In this document: positions 1 to 9,729 of the stretch, piece by piece
How positions within the stretch are numbered: the first letter of the stretch is position 1
Layout: each line of letters opens with the position of its first letter
NCBI RefSeq assembly: GCF_015221995.1
Contig: NZ_JADFFM010000001.1
Location: forward strand, 1,798,001-1,862,000
Length of the DNA: 64,000 bases
Source of the DNA: Mucilaginibacter boryungensis
GTDB taxonomy: Bacteria; Bacteroidota; Bacteroidia; Sphingobacteriales; Sphingobacteriaceae
Direction: 5' to 3'
Position numbers and translations under genes: made by a program
The notes under the pieces: model-generated
Database searches by the model: none
What the model was told of the DNA's origin: nothing
The model's input: only the letters and a program-made list of their open reading frames with translations

Positions 1-1
1 T

Positions 2-43
2 AGCCATATGGATGTAGATGATGACATTGCCGAAACCAATTAA
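2..43 (+). CDS. C-terminal end of an upstream gene, product unknown
   Basis: An open frame runs from the window edge to a TAA at 41-43, giving the last 13 residues (SHMDVDDDIAETN). The acidic tail cannot be assigned to a family. It ends 6 bp before the next ATG on the same strand, so the two genes may be cotranscribed. It could also be chance open frame, since only 42 bases are visible. Confidence 0.4.
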   Translation, partial: SHMDVDDDIAETN

Positions 44-49
44 TAGCGC

Positions 50-1543
50 ATGGGTTTTAAATCTGTTTTAAGTAGGGTATTCGCGGCGGTTGTAAACAGA
101 AAACTAAATTATCTCCGTAAAAACGCGGTAGCGTTACAGCAACAAGTTTTTCTCCAATTAATTGAACAAGCCAAAGCGACTGCTTTTGGGAAAGATCATC
201 ATTTCGATCAAATTAAAAGCTACACTGATTTCAAAAAGCAAGTCCCCATACGTGATTATGAAGACCTGCGCCCCTATATCGATCGTGTGGTGAACGGCGA
301 ACCCGATGTGCTTTGGCCCGACAAGCCAGCTTATCTGGCTAAAACATCAGGCACAACATCCGGGGTAAAATATATTCCCATTTCTAAAGAAAGCATGCCC
401 GAGCATATTACCGCAGCGCGTAACGCATTGCTTAATTATATCCACGAAACCGGTAACGCCGATTTTGTAGACGGCAAATTGATCTTTCTACAGGGTAGTC
501 CTGTTTTGTCTGAGAAAGCTGGTATATCAACCGGACGCTTATCGGGCATTGTAGCGCACCATGTGCCCGCGTATCTGCAAAAGAGCCGCCTGCCCAGCTA
601 CGAAACTAACTGTATTGAAGACTGGGAGCAAAAGGTAGATGCCATTGTTGATGAAACCATTTCGCAGGATATGCGCCTTATTAGCGGCATACCGCCATGG
701 TGCCAAATGTATTTCGACAGGTTATCCGCCAAAGTTGGTGATAAAAAAATAAAAGACATTTTCCCCAATTTTAAGCTATTTGTATACGGCGGTGTGAATT
801 ACGAACCTTATCGCGCCCGCATTGAAGAGAGCATTGGCTTCGCCATTGATTCTATTGAAACTTACCCGGCATCCGAAGGTTTTATCGCTTTCCAGGATTC
901 ACAAAAAGATAAAAGTCTGCTGCTGTTATGCAATGCGGGGATGTTCTACGAGTTTATCCCGGCTGAAGAATATTTCGATGAAAACCCAACGCGTTTAAGT
1001 TTAGCCGAAGTGGAATTGAACAAAAATTACGCGTTGATATTAAATACCAACGCGGGTTTATGGGGATACAGCCTGGGCGATACCATTAAATTTGTTTCTA
1101 AAGACCCATATCGCATATTAGTTACCGGTCGGATAAAACATTATATATCAGCTTTTGGCGAGCACGTAATAGGCGAAGAGGTGGAGCATGCGCTGATGAG
1201 CGTAGCCAAAGCCGAAGGGGTAGATGTGGTCGAATTCACGGTAGCGCCACAGGTAAATCCGCCAGCAGGGCAACTACCTTATCACGAGTGGTTTATAGAG
1301 TTTGGCACCGATCCTGCAGACTTGCAAACCTTCGCGCAAAAAGTGGACAAAGCCCTGCAACAAAAAAATATTTACTATTTTGACCTGATTGAGGGTAACA
1401 TTTTGCAGCCATTGGTTATCAAAAGCTTAAAAAAGGATACCTTTATAAATTATATGCGCGCGCAGGGGAAGCTCGGCGGGCAAAATAAAGTCCCAAGGTT
1501 ATCAAATGATAGGAAGATAGCGGAGGGGTTGGAAAATTGTTAA
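50..1543 (+). CDS. GH3 auxin-responsive promoter family protein (acyl-adenylate-forming)
   Basis: This 497-residue protein belongs to the GH3 family of adenylate-forming enzymes, which in plants conjugate amino acids to hormones and whose bacterial substrates are mostly unknown. The ATP/phosphate loop TSGTTSG is at residues 99-105, a YPASEG acceptor-type motif at 272-277 and a YSLGD motif near 350, in the order typical of the family. Length is normal for bacterial GH3 proteins. The ATG is 6 bp after the stop of the preceding gene. No membrane segment or signal peptide is seen, so it should be cytoplasmic. The family call is firm; the substrate cannot be read from sequence. Confidence 0.88.
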   Translation: MGFKSVLSRVFAAVVNRKLNYLRKNAVALQQQVFLQLIEQAKATAFGKDHHFDQIKSYTDFKKQVPIRDYEDLRPYIDRVVNGEPDVLWPDKPAYLAKTSGTTSGVKYIPISKESMPEHITAARNALLNYIHETGNADFVDGKLIFLQGSPVLSEKAGISTGRLSGIVAHHVPAYLQKSRLPSYETNCIEDWEQKVDAIVDETISQDMRLISGIPPWCQMYFDRLSAKVGDKKIKDIFPNFKLFVYGGVNYEPYRARIEESIGFAIDSIETYPASEGFIAFQDSQKDKSLLLLCNAGMFYEFIPAEEYFDENPTRLSLAEVELNKNYALILNTNAGLWGYSLGDTIKFVSKDPYRILVTGRIKHYISAFGEHVIGEEVEHALMSVAKAEGVDVVEFTVAPQVNPPAGQLPYHEWFIEFGTDPADLQTFAQKVDKALQQKNIYYFDLIEGNILQPLVIKSLKKDTFINYMRAQGKLGGQNKVPRLSNDRKIAEGLENC

Positions 1544-1555
1544 TTAAACAAGGTT

Positions 1556-1585
1556 TGTCATTGCGAGCGATAGCGTGGCAATCTC
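1556..1585. repeat. Short intergenic repeat, partial REP-like unit
   Basis: The segment begins TGTCATTGCGAGCGATAGCG and ends GGCAATCTC. It resembles the left end of the longer palindromic element that follows at 1601 (same TGTCATT head) but lacks the matching right arm, so it looks like half of a REP-like element. Only one copy is visible here. Confidence 0.5.
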
Positions 1586-1600
1586 ATAGTAATAACACCA

Positions 1601-1707
1601 TGTCATTTCGATGGAGCATGGGCAGGAAGGAGCGGAGCGCGAAAGAGAAATCTTATACACGAAAACTGATTATCTTAGAAGATTTCTCCCTCCGGTTCGA
1701 AATGACA
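1601..1707. repeat. Palindromic REP/MITE-like element
   Basis: The element is bounded by exact 11-bp terminal inverted repeats, TGTCATTTCGA at 1601-1611 and TCGAAATGACA at 1697-1707. Inside them, GAAATCT (1646-1652) pairs with AGATTTC (1680-1686). It contains no open frame. Such elements are common between genes in Sphingobacteriaceae (general knowledge). It ends 30 bp before the dxr start, so any folded RNA would lie in the dxr leader. Confidence 0.7.
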
Positions 1708-1737
1708 GTGTAGACAAAGATAAAGAACAATAAAGAA

Positions 1738-2910
1738 TTGATTAAAAATATAGCAGTTTTAGGCTCTACAGGCAGTATTGGAACGCAGACATTAGAGGTA
1801 ATTCAGGATAACCCTGACCGCTTCCATGCTTATGTGCTTACGGCCCAAACCAATGCCGATTTGTTAATAGCGCAGTCGCTTAAGTTTAAACCGGCGTACG
1901 CTATTATTTGCGACGAGCAGAAATATCCTCTGGTAAAGCAGGCTTTGGCGCATACCGCCGTTAAGGTATTATGCGGGCATCAGGCTATTTGCGAAGTAGT
2001 GACCGAAAAGCATATTGATATGGTGCTAACCGCCATGGTTGGGTTTGCGGGGTTGGAACCAACCATCGCTGCCATAAAGGCTGGTAAAGATATTGCCCTG
2101 GCTAATAAAGAAACACTGGTGGTTGCCGGGGAATTAGTTACCCAACTGGCCAAACAGCATAATGTTAAAATACTCCCGGTTGATTCCGAGCACTCGGCAA
2201 TTTTTCAATGCCTGGCAGGCGAGGAGCATAACCCGATAGAAAAAATTATCCTCACCGCATCGGGCGGGCCATTCCGTGGCAAAGGTTTGGATTACCTTTC
2301 AACCGTTACGCGCGAAGCCGCACTGAAACACCCTAATTGGGTGATGGGCGCCAAGATCACTATCGATTCAGCATCGCTGATGAACAAGGGCTTAGAGGTG
2401 ATAGAAGCCAAATGGTTGTTCAACTTAAATGTTAATAAAATTGAGGTAATAGTTCATCCACAGTCGATTATACATTCGATGGTGCAGTTTATCGACGGCT
2501 CTATAAAAGCCCAGATGGGTTTGCCGGATATGAAGTTGCCTATCCAATACGCGCTTACTTATCCGCATCGCGTAAGGAATGATTTTAAACGTTTTAGCTT
2601 TACCGATCACCCAACCCTAAGCTTTGAAAAGCCTGATAAGCAAAGTTTTCGTAACCTTGCATTAGCGTTTGAAGCGTTGGAGAAAGGCGGGAACATGCCC
2701 TGCATTATTAACGCCGCCAACGAAATTGCCGTGGCCGGATTTTTGAAGGATGAAGTGGGTTTCCTTGCGATGAGCGATATAATTGAACAATGTATGACAG
2801 GCATAACATTTGTGCAAAACCCATCGTTAGATGATTATTTGAATACTGACAAAGAAACACGCATATTAGCGCAAAATTTAATAAAGCACAATGCCGCTAT
2901 AAAGGCATAA
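1738..2910 (+). CDS. dxr: 1-deoxy-D-xylulose 5-phosphate reductoisomerase
   Basis: DXR converts 1-deoxyxylulose 5-phosphate to methylerythritol 4-phosphate with NADPH, the committed step of the MEP isoprenoid pathway, in the cytoplasm. The NADPH loop GSTGSIG is at residues 9-15, LANKETLV at 121-128, the metal-binding DSEHSA at 149-154 and SGGPF at 175-179; the 390-residue length is standard. The start is TTG at 1738: an in-frame TAG lies at 1711-1713 and no ATG occurs between it and the conserved N-terminus. The gene begins 30 bp after a palindromic repeat and is followed after 21 bp by rseP, a pairing common in Bacteroidota. Confidence 0.95.
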   Translation: MIKNIAVLGSTGSIGTQTLEVIQDNPDRFHAYVLTAQTNADLLIAQSLKFKPAYAIICDEQKYPLVKQALAHTAVKVLCGHQAICEVVTEKHIDMVLTAMVGFAGLEPTIAAIKAGKDIALANKETLVVAGELVTQLAKQHNVKILPVDSEHSAIFQCLAGEEHNPIEKIILTASGGPFRGKGLDYLSTVTREAALKHPNWVMGAKITIDSASLMNKGLEVIEAKWLFNLNVNKIEVIVHPQSIIHSMVQFIDGSIKAQMGLPDMKLPIQYALTYPHRVRNDFKRFSFTDHPTLSFEKPDKQSFRNLALAFEALEKGGNMPCIINAANEIAVAGFLKDEVGFLAMSDIIEQCMTGITFVQNPSLDDYLNTDKETRILAQNLIKHNAAIKA

Positions 2911-2931
2911 CAATTTGAATATAAATAGAGA

Positions 2932-4278
2932 ATGAGTATAGTGATTATGGTGGGCCAGTTACTGCTGGGCCTTTCAATTTTAGTGATCCTGCACGAGGCC
3001 GGACACTTTTTAGCAGCAAGGGCATTCGGGATTAAAGTAGAGAAGTTTTACCTGTTTTTTGATGCCTGGAACTTTAGCCTTGTTAAATTTAACTATAAAG
3101 GCGTAGAATATGGCATCGGCTGGCTGCCTTTGGGTGGTTACGTTAAAATTGCCGGTATGATAGATGAATCTATGGATACCGAGCAGTTAGCCGGTCCGCC
3201 GCAGCCCTGGGAATTCCGTTCAAAACCGGCCTGGCAGCGCCTTATTGTAATGCTGGGTGGGATTATAGTTAACATTATCCTGGGTATCTTCATCTTCTGG
3301 ATGCTTACCTTACGTTACGGCGAAACCTTTGTACCCAATGATAATGTAAAATACGGCATCGTTCCGGGTAAAATAGGTACACATATTGGCCTTAAAGCCG
3401 GTGATAAGATCACAGCCGTTAATGGTAAACCAATAAAGCACTTTGAAGAACTTATTAGCAGCAAGGTGTTGTTGGGCAACACCCAGCTCACCGTATTGCG
3501 CGATGGTAAAGAGCAACTAATAACGGTGCCGGGTAACATCCTTAATGATGTTTCTGATTACGGGATAGGCGAATTTGTTACCCCGCGGACAAAATACTTT
3601 GTTGATTCTGTGAAAGCTGGCAGCTATGCCGCGCAGGCAGGCTTTAAGCATGGCGATAGCATTCTTGCCGTTAATAATGCCCCCGCAGTATTTGCTGATC
3701 AATTATACGATCAGTTGAATAAGCATAAAAATAGTACGGTTAGCTTTAAGATAAAACGTAATGCCGATACACTCACCTTACCAAAAGTATCTGTAAATAA
3801 AAACGGCACTTTGGGCTTTGCTGATGGCAAACCTGGGGTAGTATTGCGCCGGGAGAGCCTAAAAGAAGTTACTGAAAACTACAGCTTTACAACTGCACTG
3901 CCGGTAGGTGCATCGCGTGCCTGGGGTATGTTTAGCGATAATGCTAAAGGCTTAGGTAAAGTTTTTAAAGGCGAAGTGAAATTTAATAAAGCCGTGAGTG
4001 GCCCGGTAGCTATGGCTAAAATGTTTGGCAGCAATGTGGACTGGGTTAAATTTTGGAGCCTGGTAGGCTTGTTAAGTATGGCATTGGCCTTAATGAATTT
4101 ATTACCAATACCTGCTTTAGATGGCGGCCACGCCGTTTTCCTGATCATTGAAATGATAAAAGGAAAACCCCTAAGCGATAAGTTCCTGGAGCGTGCACAA
4201 CTGGTTGGTTTCGTTATCCTAATATCACTGATGGTATTTGTTTTTGGTAATGATATTACAAAGTTGTTTAAGAAATAA
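2932..4278 (+). CDS. rseP: RIP metalloprotease (site-2 protease)
   Basis: An inner-membrane zinc protease that cleaves substrates such as anti-sigma factors within the membrane. The HEAGH zinc motif is at residues 21-25 in the first transmembrane segment and the third ligand motif LDGGH is near 396-400, between the last hydrophobic segments. Two PDZ-like domains lie between them (about 130-200 and 215-290). The length of 448 residues fits the two-PDZ class. It follows dxr by 21 bp, so one transcript is likely. A strong bidirectional terminator follows at 4308-4345. Confidence 0.93.
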   Translation: MSIVIMVGQLLLGLSILVILHEAGHFLAARAFGIKVEKFYLFFDAWNFSLVKFNYKGVEYGIGWLPLGGYVKIAGMIDESMDTEQLAGPPQPWEFRSKPAWQRLIVMLGGIIVNIILGIFIFWMLTLRYGETFVPNDNVKYGIVPGKIGTHIGLKAGDKITAVNGKPIKHFEELISSKVLLGNTQLTVLRDGKEQLITVPGNILNDVSDYGIGEFVTPRTKYFVDSVKAGSYAAQAGFKHGDSILAVNNAPAVFADQLYDQLNKHKNSTVSFKIKRNADTLTLPKVSVNKNGTLGFADGKPGVVLRRESLKEVTENYSFTTALPVGASRAWGMFSDNAKGLGKVFKGEVKFNKAVSGPVAMAKMFGSNVDWVKFWSLVGLLSMALALMNLLPIPALDGGHAVFLIIEMIKGKPLSDKFLERAQLVGFVILISLMVFVFGNDITKLFKK

Positions 4279-4307
4279 TTAGAGATTAGTTAATTAGTCT
4301 TAGCTAT

Positions 4308-4345
4308 AACCAATAAAAGCCGCATTTAAGTGGCTTTTATTGGTT
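4308..4345. terminator. Bidirectional terminator between rseP and a small minus-strand gene
   Basis: A perfect 14-bp stem (4308-4321 with 4332-4345) encloses a 10-nt loop, with A-rich and T-rich stretches inside the arms. It sits between convergent genes and can serve both. Confidence 0.8.
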
Positions 4346-4366
4346 TATACGGTATCGTTTCACACA

Positions 4367-4591
4367 TCAATCCAAAATAATATACCATTGCTTTTCATCA
4401 TTCAAAGCATAGGTAAGCCCGTCACTCATCTCATAAACCTCGCAGCTGTGTTTGGGGTTAAAATAAGTTTTAGTGATATGAATACGCGTACCGCCGTTCT
4501 CGCGGCGCAGGTAACTTAACAGATCGTACAGGGTGGGCTTAACCTCGTTAAGCTTTTCACTGTCACCCTCTTTTACAAATGCCGAACTCAT
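4367..4591 (-). CDS. Conserved hypothetical protein, 74 residues
   Basis: Small soluble protein of unknown function. The longest frame opens further upstream at 4648, but the N-terminal extension there is cysteine-rich and unlike a protein start. The ATG at 4591, beginning MSSAFVKEGD, leaves a compact 74-residue chain with mixed helix and strand character and no membrane segment or signal peptide. It converges on rseP and shares its terminator; its upstream region lies back to back with the lipoprotein gene at 4674. Confidence 0.6.
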   Translation of the reverse strand: MSSAFVKEGDSEKLNEVKPTLYDLLSYLRRENGGTRIHITKTYFNPKHSCEVYEMSDGLTYALNDEKQWYIILD

Positions 4592-4673
4592 AATAGTTAA
4601 ACAAATGGCGCGACGAATGTTTGGTGCATATGTACACCTGCAAACCATCTGCTGCTAAAAACGTTGTATCTAC

Positions 4674-5174
4674 ATGAAAAACATTGCAGTATCACTCGTT
4701 GCCTTATTAGCCATTGCCGCCTGTACTTCCCCGGCATCCAAAAATAAAGATGCCGCTATTAAGAATGCACTGGTTAAGTCGCAAAGCGCGGGTGATACCA
4801 GTCATCAAGCCGCCATCACTTCCTTGTGTTTCGTGCACCTGGAAGGGACTAACCAGCAGGATAGTACTACTGTTGAATTGAGCATAAAAGGTAACGCCGT
4901 AACAGGCGAAATGCATTGGATACCCTATGGAAAAGATGCGCGCAAAGGTATATTGAACGGCACACGAAACGGCGATACTATCCGCGCAATGTGGACTTTC
5001 AAGCAAGAGGGGATGACCGACACTATGGCTGTTAACTTTAAATTGAAAGCTAATCAACTATCGCAAAAGCCATTGAGGGTAAATACCACAACCGGTCGCC
5101 AGCAAACCGATGAGGCCGCAGGGTATTCGGTGGAATATCAACCCTATGGCGGTCGTCGACCGGATAAAATATAA
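4674..5174 (+). CDS. Putative lipoprotein, unknown function
   Basis: A 166-residue secreted protein with a signal sequence ending in the lipobox AIAAC, so Cys17 should be lipidated and the protein anchored in the cell envelope. The mature part has alternating hydrophobic residues and an ELSIKGNAVTGEMHW stretch near 75-90, suggesting a small beta-sheet domain of the kind found in Bacteroidota lipoproteins. No catalytic motif was recognised. The ATG overlaps no other gene, and transcription is divergent from the 4591 gene. Confidence 0.7.
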   Translation: MKNIAVSLVALLAIAACTSPASKNKDAAIKNALVKSQSAGDTSHQAAITSLCFVHLEGTNQQDSTTVELSIKGNAVTGEMHWIPYGKDARKGILNGTRNGDTIRAMWTFKQEGMTDTMAVNFKLKANQLSQKPLRVNTTTGRQQTDEAAGYSVEYQPYGGRRPDKI

Positions 5175-5199
5175 CGGTAACGACACACCGACATAAAGC

Positions 5200-5231
5200 T
5201 TCGGACTTCCGGACTTTCCGTCTTTCGGACT
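5200..5231. repeat. Degenerate CGGACTT repeat tract
   Basis: Three copies of a CGGACTT-like word occur in about 30 bp (starting near 5202, 5210 and 5226), in the non-coding space between the lipoprotein and mutS. There is no clear hairpin and no reading frame. This is probably a simple intergenic repeat. Confidence 0.5.
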
Positions 5232-5317
5232 TATTTCCACACTTTGGCAACTTTTCCACAATTCCTTTAAACCATCGGCAATCCATTAACTTTACGGGTT
5301 AAATAAAAGGAGCACGT

Positions 5318-7927
5318 TTGGCTAAGAGCGATACCAAGGAAACGCCGTTAATGCAGCAGTATAACCAGATAAAGGTGAAGTACCCCGGTGCTTTACTGCT
5401 GTTCCGCGTAGGCGATTTTTACGAGACTTTTGGCGAAGATGCCATCAAGGCATCGGGCATATTAGGTATTGTGCTTACCCGCAGGGCCAATGGTTCGGCT
5501 GCCTATATCGAACTGGCAGGCTTCCCGCACCACTCGCTGGAAACTTATTTACCTAAACTGGTGCGCGCTGGTCAAAGGGTGGCTATTTGCGATCAACTGG
5601 AAGATCCTAAAACTACCAAGACCATTGTAAAGCGTGGGGTCACCGAATTGGTTACACCAGGTGTGGCCATCAGCGATAATATCCTTCAGCAGAAAACCAA
5701 TAACTACCTGGCTTCACTTTATTTTGAAAAGAATAGTATCGGTGTAGCCTTTATCGATATCTCCACCGGTGAATTCCTAACGGCGCAGGGGAACAGCGAT
5801 TATATAGATAAATTGTTGCAGGGCTTTACCCCAAGCGAGGTAATCTACCCTAAAAGCCGCCATAAGGATTTTAAAGAACTTTATGGTGACCGGTTCTACA
5901 CCTACATGCTGGATGATTGGCCTTATAGCGGCGACTATGCTCAGGAGTGTATGTTAAAACATTTCGAGGTAAAATCGTTAAAAGGTTTCGGTATAGATAA
6001 GTTGAACCTCGGTATTGTGGCTGCCGGCGTGGCACTGCACTATTTAAACGAGACCGAACACCGTAACCTGCAGCATATTTCATCCATCAGCAGGATAGAA
6101 GAAGACCGTTATCTGTGGATGGACAGGTTCAGTATCCGCAACTTGGAGCTGATAGGCTCGGCTAACGAGAACGCCATGACGCTGGTTGATGTGCTCGACC
6201 ATACCTGTTCGCCAATGGGGGCCAGGCTGCTGCGCCGCTGGATAGTAATGCCACTGAAGGAGATAAAGCCTATTAATGACCGATTGGGTGTTGTGGAGCA
6301 TTTTATTGCCAATGATGAATTGCGCGAAGAGTTACAGCAACATATCCGTCAGATTGGTGATTTGGAAAGGCTGATATCTAAAATTGGCTTACAGCGCGCC
6401 AACCCACGCGAGGTTTGTCAGTTAAAAAAAGCGTTAAAAGCCATTGAAGCAATTAAATCGATTACTGAGGCTGAAGAAAGCGCCCCTTTGCAGGCCATTG
6501 GTAGCCAACTGAACCCATGCAAACCTATCAGTGACAGGATAGGGCAGGAATTACACCCTGAACCGCCGGTAATGCTGGTAAAAGGCGGCGTAATTGCCGA
6601 AGGGATCAACGAAGAACTTGACCGGTTACGTAAGATCGCATTCGGCGGTAAAGGCTACCTGCTGGAGATACAAAAACGCGAGGCTGAGTCGACAGGTATA
6701 CCATCGCTTAAAGTGGCGTTTAACAATGTTTTTGGCTATTACCTGGAAGTAACACACAGTCACCGCGATAAAGTACCCGCCGAATGGATTCGTAAACAAA
6801 CACTGGTTAACGCCGAACGTTATATCACCCCTGAGCTTAAGGAATACGAAGACCAGATACTTGGTGCCGAAGAAAAAATACTGGCACTGGAAACCAAACT
6901 GTACAACGACCTGCTGTATTCGCTGGCTGAATATATTAAGCCGATACAACTGAATGCCAACCTGATAGCCCGTTTAGATGTACTGCTGAACTTCGCGCAT
7001 ATCTCTATTAAAAATTATTACGTAAAGCCCCATATCAATGATAGTAAAATCATCGATATTAAAGGTGGGCGGCACCCGGTGATAGAAAAGAACTTACCTT
7101 TAGGAGAATCGTACATCACCAACGACGTGTTCCTGGATTCAGATAGTCAGCAGATTATTATTATCACGGGCCCCAACATGGCGGGTAAATCGGCGCTACT
7201 AAGGCAAACCGGCCTGATAGTACTGATGGCCCAGATGGGCTGCTTTGTGCCCGCTAAAGAAGCCGGAATAGGCCTGGTTGACAAGATATTCACAAGGGTA
7301 GGTGCATCGGATAACTTATCTTCAGGTGAATCGACTTTTATGGTGGAAATGAACGAGACGGCAAGTATCCTAAATAATCTATCCGACAGAAGCTTGATAT
7401 TGCTGGATGAGATTGGCAGGGGAACATCAACCTATGATGGTATTTCCATTGCCTGGGCCATTGCCGAATATTTGCACAGCCATCCTAACTATAAAGCAAA
7501 AACACTGTTTGCCACACATTATCATGAATTGAACGAATTGAGCAATAGCTTTAACCGCATTAAAAATTACAACGTAACAGTTAAAGAAGTAGGCCATCAG
7601 ATCATCTTCCTGCGCAAGCTTGTTCCCGGCGGCAGCGAACATAGTTTCGGTATCCACGTAGCTAAGCTGGCTGGTATGCCGGGCAAAGTACTTAGTCGTG
7701 CCAACGAGATATTGAAAAAGCTGGAAAACGAACGCACCGGCGGCGAAAGTATTAAAGAGAGTATGAAAAAAGTGCAGAAGCAGGCCCTACAATTACAAAT
7801 GTTCTCGATAGACGACCCCATACTGGTGAAGATACGTGATACATTGAATAACCTTGATGTAAACACACTTACCCCTGTGGAAGCCATGATGAAGCTCGAC
7901 GAGATACAGCGGATGATAAAGAGTTAA
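5318..7927 (+). CDS. mutS: DNA mismatch repair protein MutS
   Basis: MutS binds mismatches and recruits MutL. The mismatch-wedge motif GDFYETF has Phe34 and Glu36; the clamp and lever core follows; the Walker A motif [10 protein letters not shown] is near 617-627 and Walker B with [10 protein letters not shown] near 692-702, then the conserved ATHYHEL. The 869-residue length is normal for MutS1. The start is TTG at 5318, preceded by an AAAGGAG Shine-Dalgarno-like stretch at about 5306-5312, a better match than most genes here. The protein stops at 7927 before a convergent membrane protein gene. Confidence 0.96.
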   Translation: MAKSDTKETPLMQQYNQIKVKYPGALLLFRVGDFYETFGEDAIKASGILGIVLTRRANGSAAYIELAGFPHHSLETYLPKLVRAGQRVAICDQLEDPKTTKTIVKRGVTELVTPGVAISDNILQQKTNNYLASLYFEKNSIGVAFIDISTGEFLTAQGNSDYIDKLLQGFTPSEVIYPKSRHKDFKELYGDRFYTYMLDDWPYSGDYAQECMLKHFEVKSLKGFGIDKLNLGIVAAGVALHYLNETEHRNLQHISSISRIEEDRYLWMDRFSIRNLELIGSANENAMTLVDVLDHTCSPMGARLLRRWIVMPLKEIKPINDRLGVVEHFIANDELREELQQHIRQIGDLERLISKIGLQRANPREVCQLKKALKAIEAIKSITEAEESAPLQAIGSQLNPCKPISDRIGQELHPEPPVMLVKGGVIAEGINEELDRLRKIAFGGKGYLLEIQKREAESTGIPSLKVAFNNVFGYYLEVTHSHRDKVPAEWIRKQTLVNAERYITPELKEYEDQILGAEEKILALETKLYNDLLYSLAEYIKPIQLNANLIARLDVLLNFAHISIKNYYVKPHINDSKIIDIKGGRHPVIEKNLPLGESYITNDVFLDSDSQQIIIITGPNMAGKSALLRQTGLIVLMAQMGCFVPAKEAGIGLVDKIFTRVGASDNLSSGESTFMVEMNETASILNNLSDRSLILLDEIGRGTSTYDGISIAWAIAEYLHSHPNYKAKTLFATHYHELNELSNSFNRIKNYNVTVKEVGHQIIFLRKLVPGGSEHSFGIHVAKLAGMPGKVLSRANEILKKLENERTGGESIKESMKKVQKQALQLQMFSIDDPILVKIRDTLNNLDVNTLTPVEAMMKLDEIQRMIKS

Positions 7928-7930
7928 TAG

Positions 7931-7993
7931 GCTAAAAGCAAAAAGACTAAAGCAGAAAGGTTTTCCGCTCATGCTCGCTTTAATGCTTTTAGC
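7931..7993. terminator. Convergent terminator-like inverted repeat
   Basis: Exact 10-bp arms, GCTAAAAGCA at 7931-7940 and TGCTTTTAGC at 7984-7993, with extra pairing between AAAGC and GCTTT words inside. The right arm overlaps the stop codon of the minus-strand gene at 7989. It lies between convergent mutS and the DUF418 gene. Confidence 0.55.
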
Positions 7994-9155
7994 TTTTCCT
8001 AAGCGGTAACCGCTTATTGTAACTCAATTGACGCCATATCCACTCTACAATACCATAATTGTAGCGCGATAACCACCACTTACTGAAATAGACCTGTATA
8101 ATGTAAATACCCAAAGGGAAAGCCAAATAAAACCAATAAGGCATAGTATTACCCAGATTAAGTCCGACACCGCCAAATACAAAAAATAGAATGATATTTT
8201 GAACCATATAATTGGTCAGTGTCATTTTGCCGATGTTTTCCAAACTCCTGAAGAACGCTTTTAATTTACCGTTAATATATAGCCAACCCAGCGCTGAAAC
8301 AGTAAACAGCATCATAATCAAAATAGCGGGGTAGCGCAAATTAATGTATCGATAATAAGTCCACTTAAGTTTTTGACCAGTTATGAAGAAGACTGTTAAA
8401 AGAATGGTTAATACAAGTGTGTACCAAAACACTCGTTTTAAATATTTTTTGTGTCCGGCCAGGTTCTCGAAAAAGTTTATCCTTTGCGCCGAGTACCCTA
8501 ACAGGAAACATAGCAGCATAGTTAAGTGCACCGTTATGGCATAAGCGGGCATTTTAACTTCCCTCTCGTAAGTGCCCACCAGGTTAAACTTAAAATTATC
8601 GATAATGTTATGACTATGATATAATGGTAGCAGTTTGTTAAACCGTTCTTCGCCGTTATAGGGCATTTTGTTAACTAAAGGAGCAATGGCCGGCAAAGCC
8701 AAAAACAGAACTATGCATAATATAAAAGCGGGCTTTGGCTTCATTTTGTAAAAGAACAGCAGGATCAGTCCCATAAGGGCATAGTCCTTTAAAATGTCGC
8801 CCCACCAAAACATACAGTTAACAAAAGCTATCACAAACAGCCAGAACATGCGGATGGTAAAAAACTTTACCGGGTTAATACCTTTGTTGGCTACATTCCT
8901 TATCAGCACGGCAAAGCCATAACCAAACAACAGACTCAGCATAGTCCATGATTTGGCCGCGAACAGAAAGCTCCCTGAATACTGCAAAATATTGGTTAGC
9001 ATATCAGGATTATATTTCGGATCATACGGGCGGCCTATCCAAAATATATCACTGTAGTTCATTAGCACTACGCCTAACAGGGCCCAACCGCGCAGCATAT
9101 CAATAATAGCGATGCGTTTTGACGGGGCAATAGGTTGTATTTGTTCCGCAGTCAT
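7989..9155 (-). CDS. DUF418 domain-containing membrane protein (YeiB-like)
   Basis: An integral membrane protein of 388 residues with about ten hydrophobic segments. The N-terminal motif KRIAIIDMLRGWALLGVVLMN (residues 13-33) and the C-terminal half with an FGGVGLNLG-type loop and a conserved W-rich end (ending SRYNYGIVEWIWR) are typical of the DUF418/YeiB family, which is related in fold to acyltransferase-3 membrane proteins. The function in the cell is not established. It stands alone, with a terminator on either side. Confidence 0.85.
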   Translation of the reverse strand: MTAEQIQPIAPSKRIAIIDMLRGWALLGVVLMNYSDIFWIGRPYDPKYNPDMLTNILQYSGSFLFAAKSWTMLSLLFGYGFAVLIRNVANKGINPVKFFTIRMFWLFVIAFVNCMFWWGDILKDYALMGLILLFFYKMKPKPAFILCIVLFLALPAIAPLVNKMPYNGEERFNKLLPLYHSHNIIDNFKFNLVGTYEREVKMPAYAITVHLTMLLCFLLGYSAQRINFFENLAGHKKYLKRVFWYTLVLTILLTVFFITGQKLKWTYYRYINLRYPAILIMMLFTVSALGWLYINGKLKAFFRSLENIGKMTLTNYMVQNIILFFVFGGVGLNLGNTMPYWFYLAFPLGIYIIQVYFSKWWLSRYNYGIVEWIWRQLSYNKRLPLRKS

Positions 9156-9210
9156 TAAATAAAGGTTAAATTGTGACAGAATGGAAATGGAGGCCTTCTA
9201 TAAAACAATA

Positions 9211-9240
9211 AACCCGTTTACGGATAACCATAAACGGGTT
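9211..9240 (-). terminator. Terminator of the 71-residue gene
   Basis: An exact 10-bp stem, AACCCGTTTA at 9211-9220 and TAAACGGGTT at 9231-9240, with a 10-nt loop. It lies 24 bp beyond the stop of the minus-strand gene at 9264 and ahead of the DUF418 gene. Confidence 0.65.
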
Positions 9241-9263
9241 TAATGCATTAAAGCAATTATTGC

Positions 9264-9479
9264 TTACCAGCCAGAGCCTTTTTTTGCATTGCCATTTTTG
9301 ATATGCTCTTCGGCAGTAGCTTTGCCTAAAATAGCAGCCATTTTGTTGCCTGCTGAATCTTTTCCAGTTGCAATGTAACGACCTGATTTTACGTCGATAA
9401 CAGGATCGATCATTGGAACGTTCTTAGTTTTTGTTTTTACTGAATAAGCGGTAATGCCGCCTGATGCTGCTGTTGCCAT
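9264..9479 (-). CDS. Small conserved hypothetical protein, 71 residues
   Basis: A soluble 71-residue protein beginning MATAASGGITAY and ending in a Gly-Lys-rich tail (NAKKGSGW). It has no signal peptide or membrane segment. The reading frame has good codon use and its own terminator, which supports a real gene. Proteins with this Ala-Gly start are common in Bacteroidota but have no known role, as far as I recall. Confidence 0.6.
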   Translation of the reverse strand: MATAASGGITAYSVKTKTKNVPMIDPVIDVKSGRYIATGKDSAGNKMAAILGKATAEEHIKNGNAKKGSGW

Positions 9480-9729
9480 TGAATAAAATGTTTAGTTTTT
9501 AAGTGTTATTTCGATTTATTGGTATTTGTTTTTGGTAAGCAATTGTAGAATTGGCTTTACACAGACACAAGTATAGTATATTGATGATAAATTAGCGTTT
9601 AGTTAAGTACAATACTTATCCACATTTTGCAGGTAATAAACACTTTTGGGCGTAACTACCATAAATTCACCTATATGCATATATAACCGTGTTGTTTTAA
9701 GGCTGTAAATCCTTCTAAAATGCACTGTT

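Noticed and set aside
9616..9624. TTATCCACA, an exact DnaA-box match
   Set aside because: A single box with no others nearby, no dnaA/dnaN or origin-type genes in the window; chance match.
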